DNA of 64,000 nt from Bryopsis sp. KO-2023 (lineage: Eukaryota > Chlorophyta > Ulvophyceae > Bryopsidales > Bryopsidaceae): contig BSYQ01000009.1 in the NCBI GenBank assembly GCA_030272585.1, positions 744,001 to 808,000 on the forward strand, written 5' to 3'. A program made the position numbers and the translations under genes. Under the pieces are notes generated by a model, which had not been told where the DNA came from, did not search any database, and saw nothing but the letters and a program-made list of their open reading frames with translations. Positions 23,006 to 32,857 of the stretch are shown in pieces. How positions within the stretch are numbered: position 1 is the first letter of the stretch; every line of letters begins with the position of its first letter.

Positions 23006-26000
23006 ATGTACGTGGCTCGAACTGCGAAGCGATTTTCGTTCCTTCTGCTGGACGAGGGCGAGGATTATCTCCAAGAGTACATTTGCGTTTGTCGATGGCC
23101 CAACGAGGTCGCTGGAAACTGGAACGGACAGTCTGACGTTCATGGGACTTTGAGAGTGTGTTCGAAATCCCTGTTTTTCGAGGCCGACGATATCAGAATT
23201 CCCGTCGTTCGATTGCCTCTGGCCAAGGTGGAGAGCTTGGAACCGACGGGAGGGAAATCCTTCACGGTCACGACCTCGATGGTGACGAAAATGAAGGCGA
23301 ACAATCAAGACCATCCCTACGTTTTCGAAAAGAGTCCCAACCCGAGGCAATGGGGCTTCATGCTGCCTAACAGAAGCATCGACGAGTTGATCAGCATAGC
23401 AACCGAGCAAATGCTCTTGAAGGATGCTGGGGATATGCTCCAGCAACAAGCCCAGGAGAGGCAAAACAAGTTTCAGTTCGATACCTCCAGATTGGTCAAG
23501 AGGTTTTCTGAAAAGATCGAACGCGAGGTCCCTGTTACCCAGCTGACCCCCTTAGTCAGGGAACCGGGAAAACTGGTGATAACCAGCTTGAGGGTCTATT
23601 TCCAGCCTCTGAACAATGTCTCTGGGACAACATTGGTGTTGACTCATCCCCTATCTGCTGTGGCTGCCGTTGCCAGGAGGAGATTTTCGCTGAGACCCAT
23701 TGGACTCGAGGTGTTTTTCTACGATCCAACCACAACTGGGGAAAATACTGAAGCCTCATCCTCCGAGCATTTGTGGGACGCCCCAAGTGCATTTTTTGTG
23801 TTTCGCTCGGTGGAAGCCAGGGAGCAGGTGGCTGCTCTATTGCTGAATCATGTGGGGTCGGAGAAAACTGGGGGGGCGATCCTGGAGGTGAAAGGACGGT
23901 GGCTGATGAAAGTCACACGAGCTTGGCAACTCGGGCGAATATCAAATTTTGATTATTTGCTGTATCTGAATTTGGCTGCGGGGAGGTCTTTCAATGATTT
24001 GACCCAATGGCCGGTCTTCCCCTGGATCTTGGCGGACTACTACTCCAAGGAGCTGGATTTGGACAACCCAGCAAGTTTCAGGGATCTGAGCAAGCCAGTG
24101 GGCGCGTTGAACCCTGAAAGACTAGAAATGTTCAGGTTTCGATACAAGGAAATGCCGTTTGGGGATGGAATGCCACCAAGGTTTCTGTATGGGACCCATT
24201 ACTCCACACCGGGCTATGTTATGTTCTGGCTGTTGCGATCTGCTCCAGGGAGGGTCCTTCAGTTACAGAATGGAAAATTCGACGCCCCAGATCGATTGTT
24301 CTGCAGTGTGGCTAAGACTTGGGAGTCTGTGACCAGCAATGCAGCCGATGTAAAGGAGCTCATACCGGAATTCTTTCTACCGAATGGAGATTTTTTGATC
24401 AACAAATTTAGCCTAGCTCTTGGGAAAAGGCAAAGCGGTAAGCCGGTGGGGGATGTGGAGCTGCCCCCATGGGCTGACAGCCCCTCGGATTTTCTTTCAA
24501 AACATAGGGCAGCCCTGGAGAGCCCGCACGTTTCAGCAAACCTCCATCATTGGATAGATCTCATTTTCGGGCACAAGCAGCGTGGTGAAAAGGCCGTTGA
24601 AGCAGACAATCTCTTTTATTATTTGAGTTATGAGGGTGGGGTCGACATTGAGCAAGTGACGGACCCTCTGGAGCGCCGGGCTCTGGAATCGCAGATCAAC
24701 GAATTTGGGCAAACCCCCATGCAGCTCTTTTCTCAGCCTCACCCTCCACGGAGGGTGTGTCCGAAAACTCCAGACCCTGCCTTGGTGTTTCACATCGGCC
24801 CTGCAACCAACAAAGGATCATCTCGGGATCTGAAAACTGCTCCGAGTAAGGCATCGTACGACACCAGCAGCCAGGCCCTGTCAGTGGCCCTGTTGTCAGC
24901 CGTCATGAGTGCCGCCTCGTCTGACTCAATAGATGCGTTTGATGATGCGGTTGGCACTTGTCAGCCATTGGCACCCCCGGTTGAGTATGTTCCAGAACAG
25001 CAGGAGGAGACCAACAATGGGGCTGAGGAACAACAGCAGCCGTCCACAGCGGGGCCGTATGCTGCTGTATTGCAGCAATGGTCCTTTCTCGATCGAACTC
25101 CAGGGCTGCCACGGAGTCAGAGTGCCAGAGAGGCCGGTGCCCGAGTGCAAGTACAAGAGTTGCGAGCATCTGTCAGTAAAGGGATGAAAGGGTTGAATTC
25201 TCGATTTAATGCTTTGGCTGGGAAATTCAAAGGCATGGTGCCGAGTGGGAGCAGTAACAGTTTCACGTCTAGCAGTGGGGGGGATCGTTTAAGATGGAGC
25301 GATTGGATGCCACACAAATTGAACCAAAAATACTCATTCAAGTTTCCGCATGGAGGGATCAATGCTGTGGCTGTTTCGAATGCTGGAGATGGGACGTTGT
25401 ACTGTGCTGGCCATAATGCCACCCTGCGATTATGGTCTCTGGAATCAGGCATGCAAATGAGGTCAGCGCGATTGGAAGCCAACGTAGGCGCTGGGTTGCC
25501 TCTGTCGTCGATATCGCTGCTCCCAAGTTCATCCGACCAAAGTGGTCAACCCTTAGTTCTCGTTGGATCTTACGACAATGCAATATATGCCTATTCAGCT
25601 GAGGCTGGGAGGTTGGTCGGTCATTTTATGGCCCATGACAATGCTGTTTCTGATGTGAAATTGGTTGGACCTGGATGCCAGAAGCTGGCCACCGCTTCTT
25701 GGGATTGCTCCGTGAAGATCTGGTCGTTAAGCGAAGGACGCCATCCGTGGGAGTCTGCCCCACTGTTTCCTGTAGTGGAGATCGCTGACCATGAGTCTGG
25801 GGTATGGGCAATGGATTTCTCGAACGATGGGAATGTTGTGGTTACTGGCACTGATGAAGGGGACATATCTGCATGGGATCTAAGGACACCGCAGAGTGCA
25901 ATCTGGCGTGCGAAACACACGTCAGACTACATCGGAGGCCTAGCGTTTACCCCTGATCAAAGTCAAATCGTCGTCGCTTCTGCAGATGGGCAAATGAGCT

Positions 26001-26356
26001 TGCTCTCGATGGCTGATGGAGGGAAACCATTGATATCGGCAAGCTGTGGGGTTCCGTTGAGGTGCTGCAAGACAGACGGGGTTCTGTGCGTGGGGGGTGG
26101 TGATGATGGGAAGTTGTATATCTGGAATGTGGGTCAACAATTGGGGACAGTGAGGGGGAAACCAGATGATCCTGTGCCGGAGCCGGATGGATTGTACAAG
26201 CCTTTGGAATGTTGCAGTGGTTCTGCCGTGAACTCGTTGGTTGTACAAGGGGTCGGGGTCGGGGAGGCATCTCAGTTAATGGTGGTTACTGGACATGATG
26301 AGGGGGAGATCATGGTTTATCATGGGGCAAGTGAACAAGATACGTTACGCAGTTAA
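23006..26356 (+). CDS. NSMAF: FAN/NSMAF-type BEACH-WD40 protein, intronless
   Basis: Single open frame of 1116 residues from ATG 23006 to TAA 26354-26356. An in-frame extension upstream to 22961 lacks an ATG; the ATG chosen puts KRFSFLLLDEGEDYL at the N-terminus, as in human FAN. Order of domains: N-terminal GRAM/PH-like region (about residues 1-300); BEACH domain (about 310-590) with SNFDYLLYLNLAAGRSFNDL, QWPVFPWILADY, the SKPVGALN motif and ELIPEFF; a low-complexity Ser/Gln linker (about 620-760); then WD40 repeats (about 790-1110) with blocks such as ATASWDCSVKIW and VTGTDEGDISAWD. FAN links the 55-kDa TNF receptor to neutral sphingomyelinase in animals; across eukaryotes BEACH proteins act in membrane trafficking, so the role here is inferred. 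The lack of introns over 3.35 kb is striking beside its neighbours. Confidence 0.9.
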   Translation: MYVARTAKRFSFLLLDEGEDYLQEYICVCRWPNEVAGNWNGQSDVHGTLRVCSKSLFFEADDIRIPVVRLPLAKVESLEPTGGKSFTVTTSMVTKMKANNQDHPYVFEKSPNPRQWGFMLPNRSIDELISIATEQMLLKDAGDMLQQQAQERQNKFQFDTSRLVKRFSEKIEREVPVTQLTPLVREPGKLVITSLRVYFQPLNNVSGTTLVLTHPLSAVAAVARRRFSLRPIGLEVFFYDPTTTGENTEASSSEHLWDAPSAFFVFRSVEAREQVAALLLNHVGSEKTGGAILEVKGRWLMKVTRAWQLGRISNFDYLLYLNLAAGRSFNDLTQWPVFPWILADYYSKELDLDNPASFRDLSKPVGALNPERLEMFRFRYKEMPFGDGMPPRFLYGTHYSTPGYVMFWLLRSAPGRVLQLQNGKFDAPDRLFCSVAKTWESVTSNAADVKELIPEFFLPNGDFLINKFSLALGKRQSGKPVGDVELPPWADSPSDFLSKHRAALESPHVSANLHHWIDLIFGHKQRGEKAVEADNLFYYLSYEGGVDIEQVTDPLERRALESQINEFGQTPMQLFSQPHPPRRVCPKTPDPALVFHIGPATNKGSSRDLKTAPSKASYDTSSQALSVALLSAVMSAASSDSIDAFDDAVGTCQPLAPPVEYVPEQQEETNNGAEEQQQPSTAGPYAAVLQQWSFLDRTPGLPRSQSAREAGARVQVQELRASVSKGMKGLNSRFNALAGKFKGMVPSGSSNSFTSSSGGDRLRWSDWMPHKLNQKYSFKFPHGGINAVAVSNAGDGTLYCAGHNATLRLWSLESGMQMRSARLEANVGAGLPLSSISLLPSSSDQSGQPLVLVGSYDNAIYAYSAEAGRLVGHFMAHDNAVSDVKLVGPGCQKLATASWDCSVKIWSLSEGRHPWESAPLFPVVEIADHESGVWAMDFSNDGNVVVTGTDEGDISAWDLRTPQSAIWRAKHTSDYIGGLAFTPDQSQIVVASADGQMSLLSMADGGKPLISASCGVPLRCCKTDGVLCVGGGDDGKLYIWNVGQQLGTVRGKPDDPVPEPDGLYKPLECCSGSAVNSLVVQGVGVGEASQLMVVTGHDEGEIMVYHGASEQDTLRS

Positions 26357-26861
26357 TGGGATTGCCAAAATCTTGTTCAGAATTTTGAAGGGAGGGTTGG
26401 TTGAAGTGTCAGCCATCGCTCAAGAAGGAACATGCTTGTCAAAATTTGTAGGATGTTATGGGGTTTGGGGGAGGGGGTTGAATTGCGATCTGGTGGGTTT
26501 CTCACTAGGGGAAGATAGTTTGTAAAACTTGGTAGATTTCAGTCCATCATGACAATTTGATGTGTGTGAGTGGGGGGGGGTGCTGGTCAAGAATTGCCAA
26601 CAAGAATTGCCAGTTTGGGTGAAAGGATATTTTCCTCCTCGGACCTGGCCTGATTTGGCCTATCACCAGTCAAAATGGTCAAAAGAGAAGTAGCTGAGCA
26701 CGAGCCCCTCTCACCAGTTCTCGTCTGCTGTTTTGGATTAGCGATACCAGGCGAGTGCATCTCCACGCTTTGTCGGTTTGAAATAACAGCGCTGTACGAT
26801 CGATCATGTACAATGTAGCGCCCTGCTGATAATTTCCCCTCCTTCGCACCAGGCGGGCGAG
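26357..26861. other. Intergenic region between plus-strand genes
   Basis: Short spacer holding the 3' UTR of the BEACH gene and the promoter of the next ORF. No gene or element is supported. It includes a G run near 26571-26580. Confidence 0.5.
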
Positions 26862-27878
26862 ATGTGTTCCCAGACCCAGGACTCCGACAGATTTCTCTGG
26901 GATGGAAAGAACTTTCGACCACGTTTCGATGCGGATGGTCGGCCATACCAGCCACGAGCTCCAGGGATCCCACAGTCATGGGAAGTCGGCGTTGGTGAAC
27001 CAACAGTGGGCGGCAAAGTGAAACTCATTGGGGGAAGATACAGGACCCTTCGAGATGTTCAAGAACCCAACGAACGTGGCTGGGAGCCCGAGACTTTACG
27101 ACCGGAGCCCAATCCAGATGTGCTGGAGGGAGAAGAGAGAGTCTTGGCTGGAAAATTAACGAAAATGTTCCCGGAGACGTTTTTAGAGTCGTCAGGGGAG
27201 GTGGAGGAGCCGCCACCCGTTGCTCCACTCGTTAAACCAAAACTGCCGTTCAGTTTGGGATCAGGAACTGTGGGACCCTCTCCAGCAACCATCGAAAAGG
27301 TGCGAGAGGTCGGGCACCACGACTTCGAGCAAAAGGTCAAGTTGCTTGGATTGACGGGGAAGTGGGACACGATGCGCCTGCTCACGGCTCCCCCTCCTGA
27401 AAAGGACGGCGGCCAAAGTCAGGACGATGGCCACTGGGCACTTCAAGCCACCGCAGGGACGCTGCTCCCAGCACAAAGTAAGCCGGCGTCTTTATCGACC
27501 ATGCACAAGAAAGCTGGACCATGGCAAACAGACTATATGGCGAATTTCCATGCAACGTCGGAGGAAGTCGGGGATCTTATGAACACCAAGCTCCGTGGCC
27601 AGAGCCTTCCTGCCGCTGGAGATGGGCTGAGCACCGCTCTTTTCTACCAGACGACCGAAATGGATAAACCAGGCGAAGCCAATCCAGGAGCCCAGTACCA
27701 ACAGAATGAGCGAGAGGAATGTGGTCAGAACGAGACGTCAAATGCGTGTGGAGATGGTGCAACAGCCCGAGAAAGTGCTGCAACTCTTGAAGGCAAAGAT
27801 ACCCAGAGATTTCGATCAACTAGAGTTCCGCAACCAACGTTCCACAGCAAAATGCACACCGTTCGAGCGACTGGATAA
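26862..27878 (+). CDS. Hypothetical protein, single long ORF
   Basis: Open frame of 338 residues from ATG 26862 to TAA at 27876-27878; family not recognised. The N-terminal 170 residues are convincing as protein, rich in Pro, Gly and Trp, for example FLWDGKNFRPRFDADGRPY and KLIGGRYRTLRDVQEPNE. The last part (after about 27640) is less so. There, another frame reads a more natural, basic sequence from 27706 (RTRRQMRVEMVQQPEKVLQ) and stays open to 28146. A small intron ending at the TTTTCTACCAG before 27650, with a donor near 27561, would switch to that frame. The true 3' end is therefore either 27878 or about 28146. No signal peptide or membrane segment is visible. Confidence 0.55.
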   Translation: MCSQTQDSDRFLWDGKNFRPRFDADGRPYQPRAPGIPQSWEVGVGEPTVGGKVKLIGGRYRTLRDVQEPNERGWEPETLRPEPNPDVLEGEERVLAGKLTKMFPETFLESSGEVEEPPPVAPLVKPKLPFSLGSGTVGPSPATIEKVREVGHHDFEQKVKLLGLTGKWDTMRLLTAPPPEKDGGQSQDDGHWALQATAGTLLPAQSKPASLSTMHKKAGPWQTDYMANFHATSEEVGDLMNTKLRGQSLPAAGDGLSTALFYQTTEMDKPGEANPGAQYQQNEREECGQNETSNACGDGATARESAATLEGKDTQRFRSTRVPQPTFHSKMHTVRATG

Positions 27879-28570
27879 CGCCATTTTTCTGAGAGTTCCG
27901 CAAAGGGGTATTGAAGAAAGGACCAAGGGGGAAACGATCACAAAATCGAGCGATTTAATTGAATTCCGAACCAGAGCAACAGAAACCAATTTTGAAACCA
28001 ATTTGGAGAACCCTCCACTTTTTCATTTCTTTCCGAACAAGGGATTTTTTTGCCAGGAAAGTTTGAAGAACTTACCAAGAGAACTAACCACTGGAGACAT
28101 TTACACCTCCCACCTCCATCAATCCCCGAACTTAACATCAATATAAAGGAGTATTTTTCGACATTACCACTGACCAGTGCACTGTTAATGTTTCAATCCC
28201 AATTTAATCGACTACCTGACGTAACAGTTGTGGGGTATGTTTTCATAACATTTGGGATGATTTGACATTGGTGAGGAGCAATGTCAGCGTGCGCACAGAA
28301 ATCATAAGAATCGATTAAAAGAAACCAACACAAATCCCTCACAAGAATGTCGAAGCAAACGATGGAGCTGCTGTGGCTCACCCACGATAAAATCTGAATC
28401 CCCAAATCCCCAATTCCAAATATGTATGTACTCTCGAACAAGAAAGGAAAAAAAAATCAACAAGAAAAGAAGAACTCTGAATCCAATGCTGAACCCAATA
28501 ACCTCAATACCAAAACTCCCCGCTCAACTTCTTATGTCGAAAAAATTGAAACTTTTCAATTTTCGGCCGA

Positions 28571-31500
28571 TCATAAGAACGGAAACAACACATACTCGGA
28601 ATAGAACAAATTCCAGACCCATGCATAATATCGACGGATTGCCTGTTGGGTGTATTTTCCACTGTCCAGTTTTCCCCCCTCGTAGAGGAGTTTGATTGCT
28701 AAGACAGCATGTGCCCCGATCATGAGTTTGGTGTTGAAATAAGCTGGGAATTTCAAGGCCAGCCCAATGGCTCCGATGTAATTCATCATAATGATTCCAG
28801 TGCCTGAGAAGAAAATGGAGGCAAAATGTTCAGTATAAAAACTCGAGCATTTGATTGATATTGTGGAAGCAAAAAGAAAAGCCATCGCCGCGAAAAGAAA
28901 CGTCGAAATGACACGAAATCTAGAACAGAAACGAAAAAGGCTTCTTTCATGCAATCCTCAAGATGGGTCATTTTCAGCTCGGCCAATGGACATCCACAAA
29001 ACCCGCTTCCCACCCAAACAAAAACACATCTATAAAAAAAAGCATTTCAGCAATTGTTGAACCATTATTTTTGTCATCTGTCGTTTCCCTTACCCAAAAT
29101 GGCGATATTTCGAACCCCAAGTCGAGTTGCGAAAGTTTCAATTTTGAACTGAATGTCCCCCTTGACATCGGCAAGATCTTTTGTTATTGCGATGGCCGTC
29201 GCATAGACAGTCACGAACATGGTAATGAATCTGTTGCCAAAAAATAGAAAGGAAAGAAAAAAAATTAGATAATTCTGCTTCAAGCACAAGGAAAGAGACA
29301 AGCCTTCATTCATCCTCCAAATATTATTCATTAGAACCAAATCAAAAAGAAATAAAGATCATGCGACAGCAATTGCCGACAGCACATGTGCAATGAAATG
29401 TTACGCTTTCAGGCCTGATTTTCTACATTTGGCCAAATAATTACCCAAAAAAAATGAAAAATGAAAAAGAACGAATCGTAAAAAAACCCCAAGAATTATC
29501 GGTCAAAGCAGTCGTCAAGCTGCACTGAAAAAAGGGTCAAAACTTTGTGTATTTGGTGGCAGGTCAAAACAGAAAAACGGCAACAAGCTGATATATTTTG
29601 AATAAAGCATTGCCTTGCCCTGTGTTGGCCCTGATTCAATTCCAGAAGACAAAAAAATCTTGAGCAATGGAGCAGTAAGAATTCAAACCATGGCTCTTTA
29701 ATTTTTAATTTCTTTCAAAGGAATCGATCCGGCTCCTTGTGGAAGACCCCCCAAAACAAAATAAAAAAATCAAATCTGTCTTCCGATTTGCCAATTTTGT
29801 CAATAAATTGCCAAAATTTCGTCATTCACTCACATGATGGCTGGGCTCCATTGGAATGACAACCCCAGAGCAGCTCTGGTAGCATAATAGACCCCAAAGT
29901 TCAGAAGAAAACCTCGGACAACGGCAATAATCAAGAAAGCAGGGATGGCAAACCGTTTCAGCCGGAGCGGGGGGATGCTGTAGATCGTCCCCAGGGACAG
30001 GCCGAAGGTGTACAGCGAGGTGATAAATTGGCCGAAATTGAAAGCAGAGATGGCGATTCCGCCAGCAGCCAATGCGACGACCAAAAACCAAGCGACACCT
30101 GGAGAGAGGTCTTTAGCAGCGATCGGCAAAAATGGTTTGTTTACCTGCAGCATAAAAGAAAGTTTAGAAACCCGTTCATATACCTTCCTTCACGCAAATT
30201 CATCCCTGTCTGACACCCCATTCATGCTACTGTTTGTCAGTTGCAAGCCAATGCAATCAGAAAAACAAGCGAGTTTCTTTGTCTGTACAAATGGTTACCA
30301 CAAACTGGAATAGATGCAACATATCATAATGTCAATCTACCTCTATTTTTATCTTTCATTTTTCATTTTTTCATTTTTTGGGGGGGCCTTCTCTAAACCA
30401 TGTCTCATTCGATATTGCCAGTGATTGGAACGGCGTCACAGCTTATGGGGTTTCGGAATTCAACATTTTACGTGGAGCTGTGCAACTTGACACAAGTTAG
30501 CAGCCACTGGTTGCTGTTTCCTCCGAGAAGAAACCCAACACTTCACTACCACTGGTGCCATTCGAAAGATTCTTTTTTTTTCCGGTCCATTCAAGGAGGA
30601 ATTCACCTCGTCGATGTCGACATCATATATTTGGTTGATGCCCACAATGAATCCATTTCCACACAACAGGGCCAAAACCCCCAACATCGCTGTGGGAAGC
30701 AGCGTCCAATCGATCAAAGCCGGATGTTCCAACAGCGCCCGAGAAGTAACGGCCATGGACCCCAGCAGAGTTCCCCTGATCGTGTGCGGACGCAGGAATT
30801 TCCAGAATGCCTGTAAGAAACTGGCGAAACTGGGGGCTGATCCTGACAAGGGGGTGTTGCTGGGCTGCTCTTGTGGAACAATGTTATCCAAAGGTCCGCT
30901 TGCACCTGACGATGCCTCCGCAACAAGCCTACAATATCCATCAAGAATGAGTTGGATTTTCGTTTTTGGCAACAGCCATACCTAAAACGATTTCCTTCCC
31001 AGCATTGTTTGCTTGGACGATGATCCCTATCGCAAGGAAAATGCTTTAGCTTTGGATACTGGCCCCTCCCTCCAGCAGACAGGAATGCGCATAATTAGGT
31101 GAACCACCGCTCGAAAAAGGGGAGTGGCAGCAATAAAAATGTAACAAAATAGTAGAATAGGATAGAATTGTTAAAGATGGGCCCAACCAAAGTGGACCCA
31201 ATGTGAAACCTTGCTACACATCAATTCTTCCAAAGAAAAAATTATCTTCAAAAAAGAGTTTCACCGAAAAAGCGTTTCGCCCTGACCGGCCAAAATTAGA
31301 AAAGATACAACGAAAGAAGAGTATGCGTTTTCCAATTCTTCCTCCACCTTGACGTTTTTCTTTCAATACGTTTTAAATTTTTGTGGGTTTTTCGTGACCC
31401 CAAATCTTTTTTCCCCTAAACTTCTTTTTTTTTTTTTTTTTTCTTTTTTGTTTTTTTGTTCTCTCCTTCGAGGACATGACGCACATTTCGCACAAAACTC

Positions 31501-31751
31501 CTTGATTTCCTCATCGTTGGTTCCATCCGACAAAACACTTGTCCGAACCTTACTCCTCGGTGCGATTCTCCACATCCATCAAATCTTTGCATTGCAGCCA
31601 GTTGCTTTTCTTGCTTTTCTTGATGTTGCTCCTTCAACTTGTTTCGACGGCACCCCCTCAATGACAAAGGAACTGGCATTGGCCGGAGCGGCCATCCCAA
31701 AGCAGGATTGGCAAACACTCGGCTGTGACTTCCCATTGCTGAAAGGGCCAT
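28571..31751 (-). CDS. VTE2: Homogentisate phytyltransferase (UbiA family), plastid-targeted
   Basis: Membrane prenyltransferase joining phytyl (or solanesyl) diphosphate to homogentisate in the plastid, the committed step of tocopherol or plastoquinone synthesis. Exons: 31751-31549, 31026-30982, 30928-30607, 30144-29834, 29230-29094, 28803-28571, giving 416 residues with consistent phases. The first 67 residues are basic, rich in Ser, Arg and Pro and low in acid, like a transit peptide. The catalytic core shows [10 protein letters not shown], then the first prenyl-diphosphate/Mg motif [12 protein letters not shown], and the second motif KDLADVKGD. Several hydrophobic transmembrane segments lie between them. 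The end, [14 protein letters not shown], is the usual C-terminus. Which prenyl donor is used cannot be read from the sequence. The first two exon junctions are less certain than the core. Confidence 0.88.
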
Positions 31752-32656
31752 TCTTGTTTTCTTGATTCGCTCAACTCCTTCCTATTTGATCTGAAGGGAA
31801 AAGAAAAAACAAATTTAGTGCACCAGATTCAGATTTTTTTTTCCCTTTCTTTCTTTTTTTTTTTTTTTTTTTGGGGGGGGGGGGGGAGGATCCCACCTTG
31901 CAATTTCACTGAATGACTGTTTGTTGATTATTTTTTTGGAGAAAAAAAAATCTCTTAAGAAAGAGAGAGGTGCATTACCTTTGCCCTGATGCAATTTTCA
32001 GGGCCACTGGTTTCTGTTTTTTATCAAGAGAGGTCCGCTCGCCTAGGCACCAAATATCGCTTTTTTTTTACCCAGAAAGAGGGCGTTTTTTGGGGGGGTG
32101 AGTTTCGGGAAGTGTTGATAAAGCGACTGACCTGAGTTGGGATCCAAACGCGACTTCCAGGGAAACGATTCTTGGCCGCGAAGGTGTCAAACCTACTCCA
32201 TTAGAGGTGAACGAAAACGGGCGTAACTAGGCCGCCGACGGGAACGCAAGACGGGAAAAGGGGAATGAAAATCTTCGCGTTGCAGGTTTGAGTTGGAAAG
32301 AAAAAGGTTTCGGAATCGTCGCTGCGTCAGACTTTATCCAGGACTTTACCTCCGTGGGCTTATCTGCCTGTTTGGCATTTTGTCAAATTACCGGGAAATG
32401 GCGAGAAAAATTGAATCTTGTGAGTGCATTCTGGAGGTCTGCAGTTTGAATCCTGGTTGCGGGATTTGTGATTGGCCTGGTCCACTTGATGGGCTGTATA
32501 CGAATCCTCCAAGCTGTGATCACAATTCGTTTTGTTTTCTCGAAATGCAACGAATTGATGTTGAAAGCATCAGCTATGTCCATGACCGCGCGATCCACCA
32601 ATTTTTTTCTGTTTATGAAATCATCGATCAAAATTTTATTTTGGGGGGAGGACAGG
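31752..32656. other. Divergent intergenic region with homopolymer tract
   Basis: Upstream of the HPT start (minus) and before the M16-like exon (plus). It contains T-rich and G-rich tracts, notably 31854-31886. From 32293 all three plus-strand frames stay open for long distances, and one gives 205 codons. Possible upstream exons of the M16-like gene may lie at about 32260-32420, with a GTGAGT donor near 32419, but I could not build a phase-consistent start. Confidence 0.4.
31854..31886. repeat. T-run passing into G-run
   Basis: Nineteen consecutive T followed by fourteen consecutive G. Similar T-to-G transitions recur in introns of this window, for example at about 3682-3708, 57852-57868 and 61150-61167. 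Confidence 0.9.
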
Positions 32657-32857
32657 TTGGACTGGCCCAGATATCTGCGGCAGCTCAGAAGGGAGGGGGC
32701 TCCGTCAGTCATCCGAGCACCGAAATCGATGACAGACTGGATGAGCTCTCTGCAGTGATCAATGGTGGCTCCAGCCCTCTAGCAATCAGCATGGGCTTTG
32801 AATGCTTGAAGGAAGACACACCAAAAGTATTGAACCTCTTTGCCGACATAATCAGGT
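32657..32857 (+). CDS. Peptidase M16-like exon (fragment)
   Basis: One exon with a good acceptor (GGACAG before 32657) and a donor after ATAATCAG at about 32857. Its 67 codons match the family M16 (pitrilysin/processing peptidase) segment that follows the active-site domain core: VGLAQISAAAQKGGG, then EIDDRLDELSAVI, then LKEDTPKVLNLFADII. In M16 enzymes this region belongs to the N-terminal alpha/beta domain. The zinc-binding HxxEH motif was not seen upstream, and no continuation was found within 2 kb downstream, so this is either part of a gene with exons I missed, an inactive M16 homologue, or a pseudogene remnant. Confidence 0.4.

Noticed and set aside
22988..23464. Minus-strand ORF of 158 codons
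   Set aside because: Shadow of the BEACH gene's codon bias; no independent motif.
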